Position numbers and translations under genes: made by a program. A stretch of 38,541 bases of DNA, from the NCBI GenBank assembly GCA_018817795.1, contig JAHITJ010000153.1, positions 1 through 38,541 on the forward strand, in the 5' to 3' direction. Origin of the DNA: Myxococcota bacterium (lineage in GTDB: Bacteria > Myxococcota_A > Polyangia > HGW-17). The notes beneath the pieces were generated by a model that made no database searches, was not told where the DNA came from, and worked only from the letters and a program-made list of their open reading frames with translations. The first letter of the stretch is position 1. Every line of letters begins with the position of its first letter. Positions 32,357 through 38,541 of this stretch are shown here, in pieces.

Positions 32357-33217
32357 TTACTTTCCGCCATTCTTCAGCATCAGTTCCTCATCGAGGCGAT
32401 CGGCGAGCTCAACCTCGTCCTTGCGACCGAAAAACTCCTTGCCGTTGACGTAGACCTGCGGCGTGCCCGCGATGCCCAGGGCCAGCCCCTCGCGCTTGTC
32501 CGAAGCCACGACCCGGCGCACGGCACGGGAGATCCGGTCCTTCTCGAGCCGGACCAGGTCCAGCTTCAGGGTCCGGGCAAGCTCGATGATCTTCTTATCG
32601 CTCATCTCGCGGCGCAGCGGATAGGCTGCGAGCAGGAATTCCCAGCCCTTTCCCTGCAGCGCGGCGGCGACCATCGCTTCGGACGCCTGAACTCCCAACT
32701 GCTCATGGACCGTCGTGGGGAAGTGCTTGAAGCAGATCGAGAAACCCACGCCACGGGACTTCACCAGACGATGCAGCATCGGGATGATCTGTGCGCAGAA
32801 CGGACACAGCACATCCCCGAACACGACCACGTTGACCTTGGCGACGGCGGGATCTCCCAAGCAGTGGTCTTTCTGGATGGCAATCTTGTGGGTCTTCAGC
32901 GGATGCACGCTGCGGGAACGCTCCAGCACGGCGGCCTTGATCTCGGTCACTGAACGATCAAACGCAGCCAGCCGCACGATGAACCCGGCCAGCCGTCGGG
33001 CCGTCTCGCACTTCGGATCGGTCTTGAGGCAGTCTGCCACCATGCGGGAACACCCGTAGTAGTTGTGGATGGTCCGCAGAGCCTCGGTCGCCCGGATCTT
33101 CTGGGCGGCCGTCAGTTTTCCCACGGAGGCGCCCATCACACGGTCCCAGAGGATCTCCTGGGCCGAAGCGATGGGCATATGAAAAAATATAATCAATAAA
33201 AATATATACTTAATCAT
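32357..33217 (-). CDS. DsbA-like periplasmic thiol-disulfide oxidoreductase
   Basis: 286 aa from ATG 33217 (the frame opens at 33292). Signal peptide MIKYIFLLIIFFHMPIASA in an unusually A/T-rich stretch. A helical N-terminal region with three Cys (about 56-70) precedes the thioredoxin-fold domain: VVFGDVLCPFCAQIIPM with the CxxC pair Cys138/Cys141, an inserted helical subdomain, then the cis-Pro loop GIAGTPQVYVNG. This is the DsbA/DsbG-like or Com1-like arrangement. Only one base separates it from the DoxX/MauE stop. Likely makes or rearranges disulfides in envelope proteins, such as the Cys-rich product of the same operon. Confidence 0.88.
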   Translation of the reverse strand: MIKYIFLLIIFFHMPIASAQEILWDRVMGASVGKLTAAQKIRATEALRTIHNYYGCSRMVADCLKTDPKCETARRLAGFIVRLAAFDRSVTEIKAAVLERSRSVHPLKTHKIAIQKDHCLGDPAVAKVNVVVFGDVLCPFCAQIIPMLHRLVKSRGVGFSICFKHFPTTVHEQLGVQASEAMVAAALQGKGWEFLLAAYPLRREMSDKKIIELARTLKLDLVRLEKDRISRAVRRVVASDKREGLALGIAGTPQVYVNGKEFFGRKDEVELADRLDEELMLKNGGK

Positions 33218-33218
33218 G

Positions 33219-33767
33219 TTATGACTTCCTTCTCTTCCAATGTCGCAGGACACCGTCGAGTCCCCACCGGCCCGTGTCGAACAGCCACACATAGCCGCAG
33301 CCGATCAGCATCCAGACGTCACGCCACAACAGCGAGGTGCCCACGGTTTCCCGGTGTTCCGATAGCGCCTTGGCCCCTGCCGGCGAGAAACAACCGCACG
33401 AGGTCATCTCGATGTCATGGATGAAGGCATACGACAGCGCCAGGATGAACATCACCAGCATGCCGCACATCACCACGGCCGCGCCGCGCACGCGGAAGCC
33501 TGTGAGGAACGCGATCGATGCGATCAGTTCCACCACCGGCAGGATGATCGCCAGCAGGTGGACATAGCGCGGGGAGATCATCTGGTACATCGCGATGCTC
33601 CAGGCGAAGTCCTCCGGCGCGACCAGCTTGGGCCAGGCCGCAATCAGGAACGTGACCCCGACGATCCACCGGATCGGCAACGCGATGAAGTCGTGGGCGG
33701 GGTGATTCCAGACTCGTGCCATCCAGGAGGCCGGCACCGACGACGCGGGGGGCGTTGGTAAATTCAT
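33219..33767 (-). CDS. DoxX/MauE-type redox-associated membrane protein
   Basis: 182 aa. Four TM helices (about 30-48, 67-88, 95-117, 150-164) and the motif MTSCGCFSP (Cys124, Cys126) at the end of the third helix, as in MauE-like members. In methylamine utilisation MauE and the thioredoxin-like MauD are needed to fold a disulfide-rich subunit, so pairing with the DsbA-like gene is consistent. Start overlaps the rhodanese-gene stop as ATGA. Confidence 0.85.
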   Translation of the reverse strand: MNLPTPPASSVPASWMARVWNHPAHDFIALPIRWIVGVTFLIAAWPKLVAPEDFAWSIAMYQMISPRYVHLLAIILPVVELIASIAFLTGFRVRGAAVVMCGMLVMFILALSYAFIHDIEMTSCGCFSPAGAKALSEHRETVGTSLLWRDVWMLIGCGYVWLFDTGRWGLDGVLRHWKRRKS

Positions 33768-34669
33768 GGCGGTGTGCCCCCGCTCAGATCCGGTTCGGAC
33801 GTTGCCGGATAGGGTTCATTCCAGAGCTTCACTCCCTGAAAACCGCGGGCGATCAATTCACAGGCGACGCCAAAACCCGCAGGCGGGTCCGCACCGGAAG
33901 CCTGGCTCCCTGAGGACGCCTGATTTGCAGGATAGACATAGATCCGGTCGGCCTTCGCGGCGTGGATCTTCCGTAACACCTCGGGGTCCGGCGGCAGCAG
34001 ATCGTCAAACGGCAGGTTGATCGCGCCCTCCCGGTGACCGGCGGCAAAGGTCTCCTCGTCCCTGGCGTCGACGAGAACGGCTCCCTGGAGATCCTGCGGT
34101 TCCGTCACGACCTGCACCTGCCCGACAGCCAGGGGACCATGGCGCTTCTCCCAGGCCTCTAGGCCGCCCTCGAGCACGAACAGGCCGCGCAACCCCTGAA
34201 CCGAGAGCGCCGTGAGCGCCCGTTCGGCCGTGACCGTCCCGGCTGCTCCCACGAGGACGATCCAGGTTCCCGGCCGCAGCGCGCGCAGGCGCGAGACGAC
34301 CTCCTCGTCCGGGGGTGCGGTCTCGTACATGGGCAGGAACCAGGCATCCGGAATATGTCCTGACACGAAGTCCCAGGCCAGTCGCACATCCACGATCACG
34401 ATGTTTGGATCCCCGGGCTTCAGTTTGTCGGCTGTTATTTTTGGCACATTGTCTTGTATTTCCGGACAGGGGCCCAGAAGATCGAATGGGGCGTAACGCA
34501 GCAGCGAAAGCCCCTCCGGGCGAAGGGCGTTGAACGCGAGGGCACAGACCACGGCCAAGACGACCAGCAGTCCCGCGTCCCGCCAAGCCACTCCCAGATC
34601 CCTCCAGGGAACGACGGCAGCAGCCCTTTTGTGGAGCGTTCCCGGACCGGGGTTTCCAGATTCACTCAT
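33764..34669 (-). CDS. Membrane-anchored tandem rhodanese-like protein lacking active-site Cys
   Basis: 301 aa. One TM helix (about 32-49) followed by two rhodanese domains (about 80-175 and 186-285), each with the landmark DVR/DAR and a glycine-His-Ile/Glu-Gly pattern (VDVRLAWDFVSGHIPDAW; VDARDEETFAAGHREGAINLP). The position of the catalytic Cys reads VLVGAAG in domain 1 and IYVYPAN in domain 2, so neither has the persulfide Cys. A non-catalytic binding or scaffold role is more likely than sulfur transfer. It begins 18 bases after the Cys-rich lipoprotein gene. Confidence 0.82.
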   Translation of the reverse strand: MSESGNPGPGTLHKRAAAVVPWRDLGVAWRDAGLLVVLAVVCALAFNALRPEGLSLLRYAPFDLLGPCPEIQDNVPKITADKLKPGDPNIVIVDVRLAWDFVSGHIPDAWFLPMYETAPPDEEVVSRLRALRPGTWIVLVGAAGTVTAERALTALSVQGLRGLFVLEGGLEAWEKRHGPLAVGQVQVVTEPQDLQGAVLVDARDEETFAAGHREGAINLPFDDLLPPDPEVLRKIHAAKADRIYVYPANQASSGSQASGADPPAGFGVACELIARGFQGVKLWNEPYPATSEPDLSGGTPP

Positions 34670-34687
34670 GGTCTTCTCCGTCGGTCG

Positions 34688-36175
34688 TCACGGGCACTGC
34701 GTGCAGCAGCACCGGAAGCCGAAGTTGTTCAGGGCCTGGGCCCCCCAGTTGGCGACATACCCGCACTGGTGAAGGCTCTCAGAGTCGGAGCAGTTGTAAG
34801 CACCGCCTCGTCCGGCGCCGCCCTCGACGCGCTCCCACAGGTTTCCGTTGATGTCGAACACTCCGTATTCATTGGTGCACCTTGCAAAGGACGACGTGGT
34901 CACCGGATGGAAGTAGGCACCGCAGGTGCCGTAGCAGTGCGCGAACGGGCAGATCGCCTGGGCTTCGCAGGTCGATCCCGGTCCGCAGTTGCAGAACGTG
35001 TCGATGCCGTTGCAGGTGGCCGGTTCATAGGCATCGCCATATGAATAGGTGGTCTGACCCGGCCCGCGGCAAGCGGTCTCCCACTCCAGCGACGTGCACA
35101 GCCGCTTTCCGGCGGCCAGACAGGCACCGGCGGCATCGGCCAGGGATGCATTGGACCAGGGTATCACCCCGGGCCGGCTGGTGGACATGGAGTTGTCAGA
35201 GCCGGGCGAGGCGGCCGTCGCGTCAGGACGGGAGGACTCGTACCGGTCGATGCAGTAGCGGCTCTCGATCAGGACCATCTCCGCCGGACAGGCGCAGGTC
35301 AGACCGTCATCGACGAGCCCGTTGCAGTCGTTGTCGAGTTCATCGCACACCTCGACGCCGCCGGCCGTGGGCGTGCAGCAGTACTCGCAGCCATTCTCCG
35401 GGAACCCGTCGAGGTCGGCGCAGTCCGGTTCACAGTCACCCAGCGCGCAGGCACCCTGGGTGCAAAGGGCCAGGGCGTGGTCGTACCGGCAGAACTCGCA
35501 CAGCGGACCGCACGAGTCCGGCTGATCCTTCACGATGTCCTCGTCGACGGTGCCGTCGCAGTCGTTGTCGACCAGGTCGCAGAGCTCGACACCCCCTGCG
35601 GAGGGGACGCACTCCTGCGATTCGCAGCCGTTCTCAGCAATGCCGTCGACGTCGTACCAGCCGGACTCGCAGACCTGCATGCACTGGGCCTGATGACACA
35701 GCGCCTGTGCGTGCGGCGGGACCGGACAAGCCCGGTCGCAGGCGCCGCAGTGCAGCGGATCCCGCTGGAGATCGAACGGGTCGTCGATGCGGCCGCTGCA
35801 GTCGTTGTCGAGGCCGTCACAGACCTCGACGCCGCCCTCGGTGGGATCGCAGGCGTATTCGCAGCCGTCCTGGTACAGGCCGTTGGCGTCATGCCAGCCG
35901 GCGTCGCAGAAGGCCGTGTAACAGGTGCCGTGGAAACAGCCGGTGACCGCCTGCGGACGATCCGGGCACAGCAGGCAGCCCGGGGCTGGCACGCAGACCA
36001 GCGCCTCGCAGAGGTCGGAGTCGGGACAGTCCAGCGTCCCTTCGCAGGCCAGCTCGGGATCGGACGTCTCGCGCGCCGAGCGCCCATCCACCAGGCAGGA
36101 GGGAAGGAAAATCCACACGAAAACAGGTAAAATTGACCGGAGAAGTCGACCAGAAGTCCGCATGAGATTGACCAT
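34688..36175 (-). CDS. Cys-rich lipoprotein: three MopE-type repeats fused to an FGE-sulfatase (SUMF1) domain
   Basis: 495 aa with about 56 cysteines. Start ATG 36175 fits the promoter spacing; ATG 36163 is alternative. Signal ends at lipobox LPSC (Cys27). Three MopE-like motifs, CDGLDNDCSGRIDD (119-132), CDLVDNDCDGTVDE (199-212) and CDELDNDCNGLVDD (277-290), each preceded by TEGGVEV/SAGGVEL/TAGGVEV, lie in repeated Cys-rich units of 78-80 residues. DNDCDG motifs of this type bind Ca or Cu in other proteins. Residues about 299-491 are an FGE-sulfatase domain: MVLIESRYCIDRYESS, AAGKRLCTSLEWETACRG, YGVFDINGNLWERVEGG, GGAYNC...FGFRC. The copper-binding CxxxxC pair of true FGE is not kept (Cys462 and Cys471 are farther apart), so formylglycine synthesis is doubtful. 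First gene of the operon. Confidence 0.85.
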   Translation of the reverse strand: MVNLMRTSGRLLRSILPVFVWIFLPSCLVDGRSARETSDPELACEGTLDCPDSDLCEALVCVPAPGCLLCPDRPQAVTGCFHGTCYTAFCDAGWHDANGLYQDGCEYACDPTEGGVEVCDGLDNDCSGRIDDPFDLQRDPLHCGACDRACPVPPHAQALCHQAQCMQVCESGWYDVDGIAENGCESQECVPSAGGVELCDLVDNDCDGTVDEDIVKDQPDSCGPLCEFCRYDHALALCTQGACALGDCEPDCADLDGFPENGCEYCCTPTAGGVEVCDELDNDCNGLVDDGLTCACPAEMVLIESRYCIDRYESSRPDATAASPGSDNSMSTSRPGVIPWSNASLADAAGACLAAGKRLCTSLEWETACRGPGQTTYSYGDAYEPATCNGIDTFCNCGPGSTCEAQAICPFAHCYGTCGAYFHPVTTSSFARCTNEYGVFDINGNLWERVEGGAGRGGAYNCSDSESLHQCGYVANWGAQALNNFGFRCCCTQCP

Positions 36176-36181
36176 GGATTG

Positions 36182-36209
36182 TTCATACCAAGATATGGAA
36201 ATTTGTCAA
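36182..36209 (-). promoter_or_regulatory. Promoter of the seven-gene redox/envelope operon, probably leaderless
   Basis: Minus strand perfect TTGACA (36209-36204), 16-bp spacer, TATGAA (36187-36182). Six bases follow before the ATG at 36175, and no Shine-Dalgarno is visible. Confidence 0.55.
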
Positions 36210-36219
36210 AGGGGGAAAG

Positions 36220-36240
36220 GGAAAGCCGGACGGCCTTTCC
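36220..36240 (-). terminator. Weak terminator-like hairpin downstream of pepF
   Basis: Minus strand GGAAAGGCC and GGCTTTCC pair (one bulge, 4-nt loop) followed by CTTTCCCCCTTT. It separates pepF from the operon promoter. The U-tract is poor. Confidence 0.3.
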
Positions 36241-36266
36241 GCGTTTTCCGCGTTTTACGCGTTTTC
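36240..36266. repeat. 9-bp tandem repeat CGCGTTTT(C/A)
   Basis: Three consecutive units at 36240-36248, 36249-36257 and 36258-36266, in the 128-bp gap between the operon start and the pepF stop. Function unknown. Confidence 0.7.
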
Positions 36267-36303
36267 TGCGGTGAATTTCTTTCGTCGGGATTTCGGTGGG
36301 GGA

Positions 36304-38319
36304 CTACTTCGCGTATTCGGCCAGTTCCTTCGTGCGCTGACGGAACTTGTCGACGGCCTTCTTGAAGGTCGCCGGATCAAGCATGTCCACGCCGGCGTCC
36401 TTCAGGATCTCCAGCGGGTCCTTGGAACCACCGGCCTTGAGCAGGCCGCTGATGTACTTCTCGGCGGCGGGCTTTCCACCGGTGACGATGGCGTCGGCGA
36501 GCACGGTGGCGGCCAGCAGGCCGTTGACGTAGGAATACACGTAGAAGTTGTAGTAGAAATGCGGAATGTAGGCCCACTCCACCGCGTACAGGTCCTCGAT
36601 GTCCATCACGCCCTTGTCGTGGCCGTGATAGCGGCGCAGCAACTGCAGGTACATCTCGTCGAGGGCATCGGCGGTGAGCACCTTTCCGGAACTGTAAGCC
36701 TCGTAGGCAGACAACTCGAATTCGGCGAACATGGTCTGGCGGAACACGGTCCCCCGGAAGCCGTCGAGGTAGTGCGACAGCAGGAAGCGACGCGCCTCGG
36801 GATCCTTCTCCTTCTTCAGCATGTACTCGATCAGCAGGGTCTCGTTGACGACCGAGGCCACCTCCGCCGTGAACGTGACGTAGTGGCTCTTCGGATACGG
36901 CTGGGTCTTCATGGAGTACGCGCTGTGCATGGCGTGGCCGAGCTCGTGGGCCAGCGTGCTGACCGAGTCGAAGTCGTCATTGTGGTTGAGCAGCATGAAC
37001 GGATGCACGCCATAGACGCTGTCCATGTAGGCGCCCGAGCGCTTGCCGGCGTTGGGGAACACGTCGAACCAGCCGCTCTGCTCACGGAAGGCGTCCTCCA
37101 TGAGCTTGCGGTAGTCGTCGCCCAGGGGGGCCAGGGCCTCGAGGATGAGCTTCTTGCTGTCCTCGAAGGTGTACTTCTTCGGCGGCGCGGTCACCAGCGG
37201 CGGATAGATGTCATAGTAGCGGGCCGCATCCGGCAGCTTCAGCATCTTCTTGCGCAGGTTCAGGAAGTCGTGGAACGCGTCGAGGTTCTCGTTGATGCCC
37301 TTGACCAGCCCCTTGTAATAATCGGTGGGGATGTTCTTCGGGAACAGGGCCGCGGTCAGCGGATCGGGATAGTTGCGTGCTTTCGCAACATATGAATAAT
37401 ATTTAATCTGGGAACTCAACAGGGAGGCGAACGTGTTGCGGAACTGCTTGAACACGGGCCAGAACGCCTCGAAGACCTTCTTGCGGTCGGCGCGATTCAT
37501 GGCACTGCGATATTTCCCGTACATGGCAGCCGAGAGGGCGATCTTGTTCCCCTCGGCGTCGGTGACGGTCGGGAAGGTCAGATCGGCGTGGGAGAAGGCC
37601 TCGTAGGTCTCGTAGGACACGTCGCCCATGATGCCCGCGCGGGAGAGGATCTCCTCCTCCGGACCCGACAGCACGTGTTTCTGCAGCCGGATCAGGCTCT
37701 CGAAATAGCGCCGGTGGTCGGCAAGGTCCTTGGCGTCACGCAGCGCTTCCAGCTTCTTCTGGCCCAGCCGGATGAACTCAGGCTCCATGTAACTGGTGTC
37801 GCTCTCGACGAGGTTGGCCAGCGCCTTGACGCGCTCCATCATCTCGCGGCCCTCGCTCTTGCGCAGATCCACGTCGGCGTCGCGCTGGGCGTAGAAGGCG
37901 AGCTTCTCCAGCCGCAGCTGCAGATCCGACATCCCCTTCATGATCTCGACCACCGCCTTGGGGGTGCCGCCGAGCTTGCCCTTGAAGCGCTGCAGTTTCT
38001 TGTCCTTGACCAGCTCGGTCACCGCGGCCAGCTCCTGCTCCCAGGAGTCGCGGGAGGCGAACAGCACGGTGGCGTCCCACTTGTACTTGGCGTCGATGGT
38101 GTCGCGCTCGGGCAGCGCGATGGGCGCGGGCGCCGTTTTTTTGCTCGGGGCCTGATCAGCCTTGTTCGTCAGGTCGGTCATCGGGGTTTCCTCCATTTTC
38201 TTCTGCGCATCCTCCTCGCTGGCCAGAAAGCAGCGCTTGGGAGGCTCGGGTTTGCAGGCGGACCACATGATACCGGTTGAAAATACCATGAAAATCAACA
38301 CATTTGTCGATGTTCTCAT
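36304..38319 (-). CDS. pepF: Exported oligoendopeptidase F (M3 family)
   Basis: 671 aa. M3 zinc endopeptidase: HELGH (458-462) in STLAHELGHAMHSAYS with the third ligand Glu486 in TFTAEVASVVNE, plus the family motif RSGAYMDSVYGVHPFMLLN. The usual PepF core is about 600 residues. Here it is preceded by a signal-like segment (MRTSTNVLIFMVFSTGIMWSA) with Cys22 and then a charged, Pro/Ala/Lys-rich linker to about residue 70. The lipobox WSAC lacks the usual Leu at -3, so lipidation is uncertain, but export is likely; most PepF are cytoplasmic. It would degrade oligopeptides in the envelope. GGAAGGAG precedes ATG 38319. Confidence 0.92.
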   Translation of the reverse strand: MRTSTNVLIFMVFSTGIMWSACKPEPPKRCFLASEEDAQKKMEETPMTDLTNKADQAPSKKTAPAPIALPERDTIDAKYKWDATVLFASRDSWEQELAAVTELVKDKKLQRFKGKLGGTPKAVVEIMKGMSDLQLRLEKLAFYAQRDADVDLRKSEGREMMERVKALANLVESDTSYMEPEFIRLGQKKLEALRDAKDLADHRRYFESLIRLQKHVLSGPEEEILSRAGIMGDVSYETYEAFSHADLTFPTVTDAEGNKIALSAAMYGKYRSAMNRADRKKVFEAFWPVFKQFRNTFASLLSSQIKYYSYVAKARNYPDPLTAALFPKNIPTDYYKGLVKGINENLDAFHDFLNLRKKMLKLPDAARYYDIYPPLVTAPPKKYTFEDSKKLILEALAPLGDDYRKLMEDAFREQSGWFDVFPNAGKRSGAYMDSVYGVHPFMLLNHNDDFDSVSTLAHELGHAMHSAYSMKTQPYPKSHYVTFTAEVASVVNETLLIEYMLKKEKDPEARRFLLSHYLDGFRGTVFRQTMFAEFELSAYEAYSSGKVLTADALDEMYLQLLRRYHGHDKGVMDIEDLYAVEWAYIPHFYYNFYVYSYVNGLLAATVLADAIVTGGKPAAEKYISGLLKAGGSKDPLEILKDAGVDMLDPATFKKAVDKFRQRTKELAEYAK

Positions 38320-38343
38320 TCGATTTCACTCCTTCCGGGGGCC

Positions 38344-38372
38344 ACCTTACATGATTTGGGGCGCACTTCCAA
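38344..38372 (-). promoter_or_regulatory. Promoter candidate for pepF
   Basis: Minus strand TTGGAA (38372-38367), 17-bp spacer, TAAGGT (38349-38344). Confidence 0.35.
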
Positions 38373-38541
38373 GGCCGATTCTTCTTGACACCAGCGGTTT
38401 TCCCGGCGCATGTCCAGAGGCCGCACCGAAAGGAACGTATCGATTGCCCTGCACCCTTGTCCCTGCCGTCAACCCCTCCCGGATCCCGGGGTCCTGTCGC
38501 CCCGGCACGCTCCTTCGGATGGTCCTGCTGGTGCTGCTTTC
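38373..38541. other. Right-edge region without a complete gene
   Basis: A perfect TTGACA (38385-38390) has no good -10 downstream. ATG at 38519 begins MVLLVLL, which could be the first residues of a signal peptide of a plus-strand gene cut by the window edge, but only 7 codons are visible. Confidence 0.25.

Overview
The window is GC-rich, bacterial and almost fully coding, with about 33 protein genes and no recognisable rRNA, tRNA, CRISPR array, phage or insertion sequence. Several gene families point to a Myxococcota/Bradymonadota-like (former Deltaproteobacteria) lineage: lipoproteins with Cys-rich CGNG...CDDGN repeats, MopE-type DNDC(D/N)G repeats, a fused sulfatase-modifying-factor domain, many lipobox proteins, HEAT and TPR lipoproteins, and a membrane-anchored Ser/Thr kinase. 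Pyruvate phosphate dikinase, carbamate kinase and a DUF134/NifX-like pair would suit an anaerobic or facultative lifestyle. This placement is inference from gene families only.

Layout. 1-3.5 kb: the N-terminal half of an M23/OapA-type peptidase (minus, cut by the left edge), a vWA lipoprotein, and a zinc-ribbon membrane protein. 3.7-8.5 kb: pyruvate phosphate dikinase with an altered catalytic-His loop, a Bcp peroxiredoxin and a DHA2-type MFS exporter. 8.7-13.1 kb: a HEAT-repeat lipoprotein, a lipoprotein that looks like a clan CD (gingipain C25-like) peptidase, and a chimeric membrane protein carrying a fragment of the DnaK ATPase domain plus a zinc ribbon. 13.2-20 kb: a DUF134 regulator coupled to a NifX-like protein, a four-TM claudin-like protein, a DnaQ-type exonuclease, a large TPR/gluzincin protein and a Na/Pi cotransporter.

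19.9-24.1 kb (minus): a five-gene run of two paralogous proteins of unknown family, a lipoprotein, carbamate kinase and ThiI. 24.4-27 kb (plus): two small lipoproteins and a Ser/Thr kinase. 27.1-29.3 kb (minus): glgC and a MoxR ATPase, overlapping by 4 bp. 29.4-36.2 kb (minus): a tight seven-gene operon with a promoter just upstream of its first gene. It encodes a lipoprotein with about 56 cysteines (MopE repeats plus FGE-sulfatase domain), a tandem rhodanese-like membrane protein lacking active-site cysteines, a MauE/DoxX protein, a DsbA-like thioredoxin, a TPR/beta-barrel protein, a FecR-like protein and a beta-rich lipoprotein. 36.3-38.3 kb: an exported oligoendopeptidase F.

The most interesting signals are the seven-gene redox/envelope operon, the DnaK fragment inside a membrane/zinc-ribbon protein, the C25-like lipoprotein, and promoters placed so close to start codons that leaderless mRNAs are expected.
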